Assembly: GCF_023555495.1 (NCBI RefSeq)
Contig: NZ_JALCZO010000001.1
Location: 744,001-808,000 of the forward strand
From: Polaribacter sp. Z022
Lineage (GTDB): Bacteria; Bacteroidota; Bacteroidia; Flavobacteriales; Flavobacteriaceae
DNA length: 64,000 nt
Reading direction: 5' to 3'
Part shown: positions 45,291-53,092 of the stretch, piece by piece
Numbering within the stretch: the first letter of the stretch is position 1
Layout of the letters: the number at the start of each line of letters is the position of its first letter
Notes under the pieces: generated by a model
The model's database searches: none
What the model was told of the DNA's origin: nothing
Seen by the model: the letters and a program-made list of their open reading frames with translations, nothing else
Program-made: the position numbers and the translations under genes

Positions 45291-45596
45291 ATGAAATTAG
45301 TTTTAGTTACAGCAGTAGAAGAGTATGAAAAAGAGGTTTTAGAAATATTTAAGAAAGCAAATATTAAAAACTTTAGTAGTTCAGATATTGATGGTTATAA
45401 AAATGTTCCTTCAATTCTAATGGCTTCTAATTGGTTCTCAGCTGGAAAAAGTGGAAATGAATCTACAATGTTTTTTTCATTTACTAATAAAGAAAAGATT
45501 GATGGTTTGTTTGTTTTGATTGAAGAATTCAATAATAATTTAGAAACTAACAATCCATTAAAAGCAGTTGTAGTTCCAATAGAAAGATATATATAA
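45291..45596 (+). CDS. PII-like small protein in the efflux operon
   Basis: 101 aa without signal peptide. The layout (beta strand MKLVLVTAV, helix EEYEKEVLEIFKKANI, later helix KIDGLFVLIEEFNNNL, final strand KAVVVPIERYI) fits the ferredoxin-like fold of PII/GlnB-superfamily or CutA-like proteins, but the uridylylated T-loop of true PII is absent. PII-like genes are known beside metal and RND efflux pumps; a cytosolic sensor of the pump or its substrate is inferred. It lies 38 bp after the permease. Confidence 0.55.
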   Translation: MKLVLVTAVEEYEKEVLEIFKKANIKNFSSSDIDGYKNVPSILMASNWFSAGKSGNESTMFFSFTNKEKIDGLFVLIEEFNNNLETNNPLKAVVVPIERYI

Positions 45597-45615
45597 ATTT
45601 AAAAAAAGATAAAAA

Positions 45616-45825
45616 ATGTTAAATAAATATTTTAGAGTAATAGTTGGGTTTATGGTTTTATTAATGGTTGGCTTAACATATTTTGTAAGTATTAATTGGT
45701 TGTGGTTTGGTGTATTTATTGGTTTAAATATGATTCAATCTGCCTTTACAAAATGGTGTTTATTAGAAGTTATTCTTTTAAAATTAGGTGTAAAAAAAGA
45801 AGGTAGTTCTTGTTCATCTTGTTAA
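45616..45825 (+). CDS. DUF2892 (YgaP-TM-like) membrane protein
   Basis: 69 aa. Two hydrophobic helices (about 7-25 and 28-45), the motif NMIQSAFTKWCLLEVIL of DUF2892 inner-membrane proteins, and a C-terminal CSSC that could bind metal or form a disulfide. DUF2892 proteins are often near rhodanese or efflux genes. It is the last gene of the second RND operon, 19 bp after the PII-like gene. Confidence 0.72.
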   Translation: MLNKYFRVIVGFMVLLMVGLTYFVSINWLWFGVFIGLNMIQSAFTKWCLLEVILLKLGVKKEGSSCSSC

Positions 45826-45855
45826 TTTAAGATAAAACATTTCCCCCTAAAAAAG

Positions 45856-45895
45856 AAAGAGGTTGTAATCTGTAAAAAGAGCAACCTCTTTTGAG
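45856..45895 (+). terminator. Terminator after the second RND operon
   Basis: A 10-bp stem (45856-45865 with 45882-45891), a 16-nt loop and a short T run. Confidence 0.7.
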
Positions 45896-45942
45896 ATTAT
45901 AAAACTACTGTTTATTATTTTTATTTATTCTAAATAAAAATA

Positions 45943-45950
45943 TATCTTTG
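45943..45950 (+). promoter_or_regulatory. Bacteroidota -7 element (TATCTTTG) of the Cys-rich mini-gene
   Basis: Exact TAnnTTTG match 17 bp before the mini-gene start. Confidence 0.55.
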
Positions 45951-45967
45951 CACGATAATTATAATAA

Positions 45968-46138
45968 ATGATTGTTTTTTATACTGAAAAAAAGGCTTTA
46001 GTATCTATTGCAAATGCTACTGCTGTTTGTGATAAAGTTTGTACATCTAACTGTTTAAGTGCTAAGAGTAAGTGTTGTAATAAGTACAAAAAAAAGGGCA
46101 TCAACTGTAAGCGATGCCCTAATATATTGCTAAATTAA
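45968..46138 (+). CDS. 56-aa Cys-rich protein
   Basis: ATG at 45968 to TAA at 46136-46138. It has seven cysteines: CDKVCTSNC in the middle, CC in SKCCNKYKKKG and C-x-x-C in NCKRCP near the end. The C-terminal KCC-x4-KKKG-x2-C-x2-CP pattern seems familiar from small Bacteroidota hypothetical proteins, but I cannot name a family; a zinc- or metal-binding fold is likely. It has its own promoter element. The coding bases for KKKGINCKRCP also form a hairpin that reads as a terminator for the opposing large gene. Confidence 0.6.
   Translation: MIVFYTEKKALVSIANATAVCDKVCTSNCLSAKSKCCNKYKKKGINCKRCPNILLN
46088..46120 (-). terminator. Minus-strand terminator inside the Cys-rich mini-gene
   Basis: On the minus strand, a stem of 8 bp (46120-46113 with 46102-46095) is followed by eight T. 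It lies 38 bp beyond the stop of the 1148-aa gene and within the coding region of the opposing mini-gene. On the plus strand no T tract follows. Confidence 0.8.
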
Positions 46139-46157
46139 ATTAGCTGTTTTAAAAAAA

Positions 46158-49100
46158 TTATTTTCTACATAATGGATCTACACCAATAGTTCCATTTAAT
46201 TGTTCTAAGTAATCTTCAGATTTTACTTCTGTTAAATGTTGTTTAGCTTCTTCTAAACGATCTTTAATATTCATTTCTGCTACTAAATTTGTATTACTAG
46301 AGTAAGAAATAAAATCTTCTAAGTATTGAATTTGTCTAGAGTAAAAAGCAATATCTTTTTGTTGCTTTAATTCTAATCTTTCTTTATACCAATCACTATT
46401 TACTACATATTCTCTATCAAAATACTTTCTTAATTCAGGATCACTAATATCTTTACCTTCATAAGTTCCATAAGCCATAATGTTTAAAAGAATTTTTAAA
46501 GGAGGAATTGCAGCTTCTACACTTCCGTCTTCAAAATAATTTAAAGCAACTTTTTGTTGTGCCTCACAAATGTTTTTAATACCATCTACATAGTCTTCTA
46601 AACCTTGTAATTCTGGTTTTAACATTCTTTCATTAAATACAGCTGTTGGTTCATCAAAAATTCTACTCATACATCTGTAAGCGAATTTTTTAGTAATTCT
46701 ATAACCTAATCTACTAGCTAAGATAGTTTCTCCTTCAAATTCAAAATCTTCAATTTTTTCAAGAGCTCCTTTTTTAATTAAATAGTTAGGGTCTCTATCT
46801 TTAGTTTCTAATCTTGCCCAAATTTCTGGAATTAATAAACTAACATCATGATCAATTTTGTTTTCTGCACCTACATAACCTGCTGCAGTACTAAATCCAT
46901 TAGATTCTGTTAAGATATGAGATAATAAAGCATTATTTAAATCTGTTGTTGGAGTTAACATATTAAATGGTGCTTTTGTTAAAGCTCCTTCAGAACCTGC
47001 TCCTGTTGTTGATGGAGATTTACCTGTTAAACTACAGATAAAGTCCATAAATAATTCTGGAGTTTCTTGGTAATGAATAGGGTTATAAACCGCTAATGGT
47101 CTTATTCCTGCTGCTTTATCTACTGGGTTGTTTCTTCTTCCTGGTAAAACTGCATTTACAACATGGTTTAGAGGGTCTTTTAAAGACATTTTTCTAACCA
47201 AACGTACACCTATATCTGCTAAATAACTAGCTTCAGTTTCTTCTTTAAATCTATTAGGCTCTAAATAACGAGGATTTTTGGTAGGTTCTCCATTTACTAT
47301 TCTAGTATGAGAAGGAACAACAAAATACTCTTCTTCTTTATCGCTTTTAACTATAGATTCTATAAAATCTTGAACAGGTTTTGTATACTTATCAAAGTTA
47401 ATAGTGTCTTCATATAAAGCAACAGCATCTTCTTTTTTAAGTAATTCGTAATTTGTTAAAAAACGTCCATCTGTTACTAAATCTAACTCTGCTCCTTTAT
47501 CATATCCTCTAACTACAGCTTCATCTGGTCTTTGAAATAAATGAGCTTCACAGTTTGTAAGAACTTTTAAACTCTTGTTAGTAAACTCTGGGTTTAAGTG
47601 AGATAATCTGTTTCTTGGTATTGTAATAGAAGCAGTAATATCATCTTCTGTTTGAATTTTTTCACTTGGAGAAAAATCTGAACGTAATTTGTTTAACATC
47701 CAATTTCCTTCTGGGTTAAATCCAATACGAACATAACTACCAACAACTGGAGTGTTTTGATATCTTACACCTGTACCTTTTTGACCGTTAATAATTTCTA
47801 CAGTCATGTACTCTTTCCAGTTTAAACCTCCATGAGCTTGTCTGTATAAACGTTTTACAAATAAAACTAAAGAACGAATATGAACAGGAATGTTTTTTAA
47901 CATCTCATTATACTCATCTGAGTTTTGTTCTGATGGAGTTAATAATCTTACAGCAGAACTTAAAGTTCTTTTTTCACTTAAGAAAGATCTAGAAATTGGT
48001 CTGTTAGGATCTTTAACTTTCCAACGATTAGAATATACATACTCTATAATTTCATCTGCTTTTTTGAAATCTTCTTCAATGTTTTGAATGTTAAAACTAC
48101 TATAAGTAATTGCATTTTGCATTGATTTAGAAATTTCAGATTTTCCTCCACCAGAAACCGTACATGGTTTATGACAGAATACTCCTTCTGCAAATGTGTC
48201 TACAATTCTCCATAAATCTATAGATTTATGTTTTTCTAATTTAAATTTATTTCCTGTAGGGTGCACATATGTTTTGTAAGGAGATAAAGTTAACTTTTGC
48301 TCTTTACTGTTATGCATCCAAGTAATACTGTTTGTATTGGTATTTACGTAAGCAAACTCTGGAATATAAATAATGTTTGGATATTTTTTGTCGATAGCAT
48401 AATTTTCAGGCATCACTTCAATAGTATCACCTAAAAGCTCTTTTACGCCTTCAAAAGTATGTTTAAAATTATGGAATTCAGAATAGTCTTTACCATCTAA
48501 AGTATCTCCCATAACTCTTCTTGCAAATGCAATTGCACCACCTGCATGTTCTTCTTCTACTAAACCAAATAAGTTAGCAGAGTAACTAATTTGAGTTTTA
48601 ATTTCTTTTTTAGAATAACCATAGTAATTGTCTGCAATCAATGTAATTACAACACCTCTGTCATCTCTACAAGTAATTTTAAACGCACCTCCATTGTTAT
48701 AAAGTTCGTTTTCATCTTTCCAACACATTCCGTCTTTTCTTTGACGTTCTGTAGCATCATCAAAATGAGGTAAACCAACTTCTTTCTTCTTCAGTTTTAA
48801 TAATTGAGGAGCTAAAACAATACAACCTGTATGACCAGTCCAATGTTCTGTATCTAAAGCAGCATCATTATGAGCTAAATTTGGGTCTCCTGCATTACCA
48901 AAAATTGATTCTACGAAATCTAAGTTACTAACTAAGTTTCCTGGTACAAAAAATCTTACTTCTAAAGATTTTTCAGAGATTACACCTTTTACTTCTGGAC
49001 AAACCACAGGTCTTAATAACATAGAAGCCATTACTTTAGCTTGGTCTTCTTGACTAGATGTAAATGGTAATATTTTTAATTCATCACTTGGATTAAAAGC

Positions 49101-49604
49101 TGCGTTTAAAAAGTGAGCAAATACTATTTTTGGTACTTCAAACTTATCTAATGGCACAGGTAAATCTCCTTCTACAATATGAAAAGTTCCTTTTGTAGTT
49201 CTTTTATCATGTAAAGGATTGTTTAAAATACCTTGTTTAACTCTGTTTGATGTAACTAAGTTACTTTTAAAAGAATCTCCATCTGGTGGTAAACTTACTT
49301 CTCTAGCTTGTCCTTTTTTAGATAGTATCAAAGTGTCATTTGGTACTATAATAGGTTTGTCTATAGAGACATCTTTTAAATAGTCATTAATAAATTGTTG
49401 AATTCTCGCATCTACAGGAGAATGATGATTAGATAATAATCTTGATTTTTCTTTTAAACTTCTTATAAGCCCTCTTGTTAGTTCTTCAAATTTAGGATCT
49501 AAAAACTTATCAGTACTATCTGGTTTGTCTTTAAATGTTGGTTGTCCTAAAGACGCTAAACGTAAATTAATAAACTGAACAATGTCTTTTCTACTTTCTT
49601 GCAT
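46158..49604 (-). CDS. 1148-aa protein, candidate PPi-type phosphoenolpyruvate carboxykinase
   Basis: Large soluble protein without signal peptide or membrane helices. Two blocks look like remote versions of GTP-PEPCK motifs: YYGYSKKEIKTQIS followed by EEEHAGG (327-355), comparable to GGNSLLGKKC...EHM, and a P-loop-like SGGGKSEIS (484-492), comparable to the PEPCK kinase-1a loop. The length fits the 125-130 kDa PPi-dependent PEPCK known from Entamoeba and Propionibacterium, which interconverts oxaloacetate and PEP with pyrophosphate/phosphate. This is recognition from memory and needs a profile search. A minus-strand -7 element (TAATTTTG, 49648-49641) suggests its own promoter. Confidence 0.55.
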   Translation of the reverse strand: MQESRKDIVQFINLRLASLGQPTFKDKPDSTDKFLDPKFEELTRGLIRSLKEKSRLLSNHHSPVDARIQQFINDYLKDVSIDKPIIVPNDTLILSKKGQAREVSLPPDGDSFKSNLVTSNRVKQGILNNPLHDKRTTKGTFHIVEGDLPVPLDKFEVPKIVFAHFLNAAFNPSDELKILPFTSSQEDQAKVMASMLLRPVVCPEVKGVISEKSLEVRFFVPGNLVSNLDFVESIFGNAGDPNLAHNDAALDTEHWTGHTGCIVLAPQLLKLKKKEVGLPHFDDATERQRKDGMCWKDENELYNNGGAFKITCRDDRGVVITLIADNYYGYSKKEIKTQISYSANLFGLVEEEHAGGAIAFARRVMGDTLDGKDYSEFHNFKHTFEGVKELLGDTIEVMPENYAIDKKYPNIIYIPEFAYVNTNTNSITWMHNSKEQKLTLSPYKTYVHPTGNKFKLEKHKSIDLWRIVDTFAEGVFCHKPCTVSGGGKSEISKSMQNAITYSSFNIQNIEEDFKKADEIIEYVYSNRWKVKDPNRPISRSFLSEKRTLSSAVRLLTPSEQNSDEYNEMLKNIPVHIRSLVLFVKRLYRQAHGGLNWKEYMTVEIINGQKGTGVRYQNTPVVGSYVRIGFNPEGNWMLNKLRSDFSPSEKIQTEDDITASITIPRNRLSHLNPEFTNKSLKVLTNCEAHLFQRPDEAVVRGYDKGAELDLVTDGRFLTNYELLKKEDAVALYEDTINFDKYTKPVQDFIESIVKSDKEEEYFVVPSHTRIVNGEPTKNPRYLEPNRFKEETEASYLADIGVRLVRKMSLKDPLNHVVNAVLPGRRNNPVDKAAGIRPLAVYNPIHYQETPELFMDFICSLTGKSPSTTGAGSEGALTKAPFNMLTPTTDLNNALLSHILTESNGFSTAAGYVGAENKIDHDVSLLIPEIWARLETKDRDPNYLIKKGALEKIEDFEFEGETILASRLGYRITKKFAYRCMSRIFDEPTAVFNERMLKPELQGLEDYVDGIKNICEAQQKVALNYFEDGSVEAAIPPLKILLNIMAYGTYEGKDISDPELRKYFDREYVVNSDWYKERLELKQQKDIAFYSRQIQYLEDFISYSSNTNLVAEMNIKDRLEEAKQHLTEVKSEDYLEQLNGTIGVDPLCRK

Positions 49605-49640
49605 GGTGTTTCACTTGATTAAGTTAGTATTATTCCATGA

Positions 49641-49648
49641 CAAAATTA
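49641..49648 (-). promoter_or_regulatory. Possible -7 element (TAATTTTG) of the 1148-aa gene
   Basis: Exact TAnnTTTG match on the minus strand, 36 bp before the start codon. No clear -33 element was found. Confidence 0.45.
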
Positions 49649-49730
49649 AAACATGGATTATTTAAAAAACCTAATAAATATCATGTTTCAAGTAAATTTT
49701 AACGAATACGATTGAGGAGGGTGAAATTTT

Positions 49731-50909
49731 TTATTTAAAAGCATTTAAGCCAGTTACGTCTAATCCTGTAATTAATAAATGAATATCATGTGTTCCTTCA
49801 TAAGTTATAACACTTTCTAAATTCATCATATGTCTCATTATAGAATACTCTCCTGTAATTCCCATTCCTCCTAACATTTGTCTTGCTTCTCTAGCTATTT
49901 TTATAGCCATTTCTACATTATTACGTTTTGCCATAGAAATTTGTGCAGAGGTTGCTTTTCCTTCATTTTTAAGAGTACCTAATCTCCATGCTAAAAGTTG
50001 AGCTTTGGTAATTTCGGTTATCATTTCTGATAATTTTTTTTGTTGTAATTGAAATTTACCAATAGGTTTGCCAAATTGTACTCTTTCTTTACAGTAACGT
50101 AATGCAGTATCATAACAATCCATAGCAGCACCAATTGCTCCCCAAGAAATTCCATATCTAGCAGAATCTAAACAACCTAAAGGAGCTCCAAGTCCAGATT
50201 TGTTTGGTAATAAATTTTCTTTAGGAACTTTTACATTGTCAAAAATTAATTCTCCTGTAGCAGAAGCTCTTAAAGACCATTTGTTATGAGTTTCTGGAGT
50301 AGAAAAACCTTCCATTCCACGTTCTACAATTAATCCATGAATTCTGCCTTCTTCATTTTTTGCCCAAACCACAGCTACTTGAGCAAATGGAGCATTAGAG
50401 ATCCACATTTTGGCACCATTTAAAAGATAATGATCGCCCATATCTTTAAACTTAGTTTCCATACCAGAAGGATTAGAACCATGATTTGGTTCTGTTAATC
50501 CAAAACAACCTAACCATTCTCCAGATGCTAATTTTGGTAAATATTTATTACGTTGTTCTTCATTTCCATAAGCATAAATAGGATACATAACTAAAGAAGA
50601 TTGTACTGAAGCTGTAGATCTAACACCAGAATCACCACGTTCTATTTCTTGCATAATTAATCCGTAAGAAATTTGATCTAAACCTGCACCTCCATATTCT
50701 TCTGGAATATAAGGGCCAAAAGCACCAATTTCTGCTAAACCATTAACTATTTGTTTAGGGAATTCTGCTTTTTGTGCATATTCTTCGATAATTGGAGAAA
50801 CATCACGTTTTACCCAATCTCTAGCAGTATCTCTTATTAGTTTGTGTTCTTCAGTTAGTAAATCATCTAAATTATAATAATCTGGAGCTTGAAATAAATC
50901 TGGTTTCAT
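49731..50909 (-). CDS. Acyl-CoA dehydrogenase, glutaryl-CoA dehydrogenase family
   Basis: 392 aa FAD enzyme. Seen are YIPEEYGGAGLDQISYGL, CFGLTEPNHGSNP, KMWISNAPFAQVAVVW, the FAD/CoA region QFGKPIGKFQLQQKKL, RQMLGGMGITGEYS and the catalytic Glu in VITYEGTHDIH, placed as in glutaryl-CoA dehydrogenases (GcdH) rather than short-chain ACADs. It would oxidise and decarboxylate glutaryl-CoA in Lys/Trp degradation. It lies upstream of the 1148-aa gene on the same strand with a 126-bp gap; each has a promoter element. Confidence 0.85.
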   Translation of the reverse strand: MKPDLFQAPDYYNLDDLLTEEHKLIRDTARDWVKRDVSPIIEEYAQKAEFPKQIVNGLAEIGAFGPYIPEEYGGAGLDQISYGLIMQEIERGDSGVRSTASVQSSLVMYPIYAYGNEEQRNKYLPKLASGEWLGCFGLTEPNHGSNPSGMETKFKDMGDHYLLNGAKMWISNAPFAQVAVVWAKNEEGRIHGLIVERGMEGFSTPETHNKWSLRASATGELIFDNVKVPKENLLPNKSGLGAPLGCLDSARYGISWGAIGAAMDCYDTALRYCKERVQFGKPIGKFQLQQKKLSEMITEITKAQLLAWRLGTLKNEGKATSAQISMAKRNNVEMAIKIAREARQMLGGMGITGEYSIMRHMMNLESVITYEGTHDIHLLITGLDVTGLNAFK

Positions 50910-50934
50910 ATGGTTTATTTGTGATAAATTTTAA

Positions 50935-50942
50935 CAAATCTA
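50935..50942 (-). promoter_or_regulatory. Bacteroidota -7 element (TAGATTTG) of the glutaryl-CoA dehydrogenase gene
   Basis: Exact TAnnTTTG match on the minus strand, 25 bp before the start codon. Confidence 0.55.
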
Positions 50943-51041
50943 TTAATTATTGTTTAATTTTTAACAATTATATCGTGAAAAATATGTGTTAAAAATATAT
51001 AACTTTTTAAAGTTAGCAGTTATAAAGTTGTAGTTTTCTAT

Positions 51042-51049
51042 TAAGTTTG
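51042..51049 (+). promoter_or_regulatory. Bacteroidota -7 element (TAAGTTTG) of rnpA
   Basis: Exact match ending five bases before the rnpA ATG, implying a leaderless message. Confidence 0.6.
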
Positions 51050-51054
51050 TAATA

Positions 51055-51447
51055 ATGAAATATACTTTAGGAAAAGAAGAGCGTTTAAAGAGCAAAAAAC
51101 TTATAGAAAAACTTTACAAAGGAAGAAACTCTGTAAAGACATTTCCTTTAAGGATGATTTTTTTGCAAACAGAACATACATCAGAATTTCCTGCTCAAGT
51201 TGGGTTTTCGGTTCCAAAAAGAAATTTTAAGTTAGCTGTAGATAGAAATCGCATTAAAAGATTAATGCGTGAAACCTATCGTTTACAAAAGGAAATTGTC
51301 TATGAAAATTTAGATAAATCATATATTTTTATGATTTCGTATATTGGGAAAGAAGAATGGACGTATGAAGAGCTATATTCTAAGATGGAAAAGCTTTTAA
51401 CATTATTCATAAACGAAACAAAAAAAAATAAAAATGATAAAGCTTAA
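51055..51447 (+). CDS. rnpA: Ribonuclease P protein component
   Basis: 130 aa basic protein. The RNR signature is AVDRNRIKRLMRET (about 61-74), with GFSVPKRNFK before it, as in all bacterial RnpA. It binds the RNase P RNA and helps 5' maturation of tRNAs. It is not beside rpmH, as in many bacteria, but in front of an S41 protease gene, which it overlaps by 14 bp; this arrangement is common in Flavobacteriaceae. Confidence 0.92.
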   Translation: MKYTLGKEERLKSKKLIEKLYKGRNSVKTFPLRMIFLQTEHTSEFPAQVGFSVPKRNFKLAVDRNRIKRLMRETYRLQKEIVYENLDKSYIFMISYIGKEEWTYEELYSKMEKLLTLFINETKKNKNDKA

Positions 51448-53065
51448 TATTTCAAAAAAAACGATAATACTTCTTTTAGTTGGATTCGTTTTTTTATCGT
51501 TTTCATTTAAATCTAAATTTTTTGAAGTTGCCAAACAAATAGAAATTTATACTACATTATTTAAGGAATTAAATATGTATTATGTAGATGAAGTAAATCC
51601 TGCAGAACTTACTAATAAGGCAATAAAAAACACGCTAAAAGATTTAGACCCTTATACAAATTTTTATAATGAGCAAGATGTTGAAGATGCTAGAATTAGA
51701 AGAGAAGGTGAGTATGGAGGCATTGGAGTTTCTGTTTATTATTCTAAAAAAGGGATAGAAATTAATGAAATTTATAAAGGTTTTTCTGCAGATAAAGCAG
51801 ACTTAAAAGCAGGAGATATTATTGTTTCTGTAGATGGGCAATCTGTTAAAAACATGGAAAGAGACCAACTTTCTATGTATTTAAAAGGTACACCAAATAG
51901 TAAATTTTCTGTTGAAATTGAAAGACAAGGTAAGATTATTAAAAAAGAAATAATTAGAGATAAAGTAATTGTTAACCCTGTTCCATTTGCTAAAATGATA
52001 GATCAAGAAACAGGTTATATAATTCTTACTCGTTTTAATAATAAAGCATCATCTGAAGTAAAAAAGGCTTTTAGAAAGTTGAAGAAAGAGGGAATGAAAA
52101 AGTTAGTTTTTGACTTACGTTCTAACCCTGGAGGTTCTTTGCTAGAGTCTATAAGAATATCTAACTTTTTTCTTCCAAAAGGAAAAAAAATAGTAAGTAC
52201 AAAGGCTAAAGTTAAAAAATGGAGTAATACATACAAAACTACAAATGAACCTTTAGATTTAGAAATACCTATTGTTGTTTTAATTAACGGAAGTTCTGCT
52301 TCTGCTTCAGAAATTGTTAGTGGTTCATTACAAGATTATGATAGAGCTGTAATTATGGGACAACGTTCTTTTGGTAAAGGACTTGTGCAACGTTATAGAG
52401 AGTTAACTTATGGAACTCAATTAAAAGTAACAATTTCTAAATATTACACACCAAGTGGAAGATGTATACAAGAATTAGATTATGCCAATAGAGATAAAGA
52501 TGGTAAGGTTCCTAAGTTTTCTGATAAAGGAATAAACGAATTTAAAACAGCAAATGGAAGAACAGTTTATGATGGAGGAGGAGTTTTACCAGATGTAATA
52601 ATTAAAACATCAGAAAGAACAGAAGCCACAAAAAAGTTATTAAAATCTAGAGCAATATTTAATTTTTCTACCAATTATTTTTATCAAAATAAAAATATTA
52701 AAAGTGTAGATGATTTTGATTTTAAAGACTCAGAATTTAAAAAGTTTACTACTTATTTAAAATCCGACACAACCTTTGTTACAAAGCAAGAATCTTTATT
52801 TAAAGAAGCTTACAAAGAGTCTGAGATTAAAAATATTACCAATGAGTATAATAAAATTAAAGAAAAATTAGTTGCTTATAAAATTGATGAAATTTCGAAA
52901 AATAAAGATATTTTAAAGAGAATTTTAAAAGAAGATATTCTAAAAAGATATTTTTATAAAGAAGGAGTTTATAACCATAATTTACAAAACGATTTGGTTA
53001 TAAAACAAGCAGTTAAATTATTAAAAAATCAAGAAAATTATAAACAGATTTTATCTGTTAAATAA
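51434..53065 (+). CDS. S41-family C-terminal processing peptidase
   Basis: 543 aa. It has an N-terminal signal/anchor (about 8-26), a PDZ domain (about 95-170; YGGIGVSVYY, LKAGDIIVSVDGQ) and the S41 protease core. The catalytic dyad is Ser290 in NGSSASASE and Lys315 in SFGKGLVQ, 25 residues apart as in CtpA/Prc. A helical C-terminal extension of about 130 residues follows. It cleaves periplasmic substrates near their C-termini. It overlaps rnpA by 14 bp. Confidence 0.9.
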   Translation: MIKLNISKKTIILLLVGFVFLSFSFKSKFFEVAKQIEIYTTLFKELNMYYVDEVNPAELTNKAIKNTLKDLDPYTNFYNEQDVEDARIRREGEYGGIGVSVYYSKKGIEINEIYKGFSADKADLKAGDIIVSVDGQSVKNMERDQLSMYLKGTPNSKFSVEIERQGKIIKKEIIRDKVIVNPVPFAKMIDQETGYIILTRFNNKASSEVKKAFRKLKKEGMKKLVFDLRSNPGGSLLESIRISNFFLPKGKKIVSTKAKVKKWSNTYKTTNEPLDLEIPIVVLINGSSASASEIVSGSLQDYDRAVIMGQRSFGKGLVQRYRELTYGTQLKVTISKYYTPSGRCIQELDYANRDKDGKVPKFSDKGINEFKTANGRTVYDGGGVLPDVIIKTSERTEATKKLLKSRAIFNFSTNYFYQNKNIKSVDDFDFKDSEFKKFTTYLKSDTTFVTKQESLFKEAYKESEIKNITNEYNKIKEKLVAYKIDEISKNKDILKRILKEDILKRYFYKEGVYNHNLQNDLVIKQAVKLLKNQENYKQILSVK

Positions 53066-53068
53066 TTT

Positions 53069-53076
53069 TATCTTTG
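53069..53076 (+). promoter_or_regulatory. Bacteroidota -7 element (TATCTTTG) of the DUF6909-type gene
   Basis: Exact TAnnTTTG match 17 bp before the start, just past the S41 peptidase stop codon. Confidence 0.6.
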
Positions 53077-53092
53077 AAGATTAAAATTTAGA

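Noticed and set aside
46088-46120. Hairpin as a plus-strand terminator of the Cys-rich mini-gene
   Set aside because: It lies before the stop codon and no T tract follows on the plus strand; orientation fits only the minus-strand gene.
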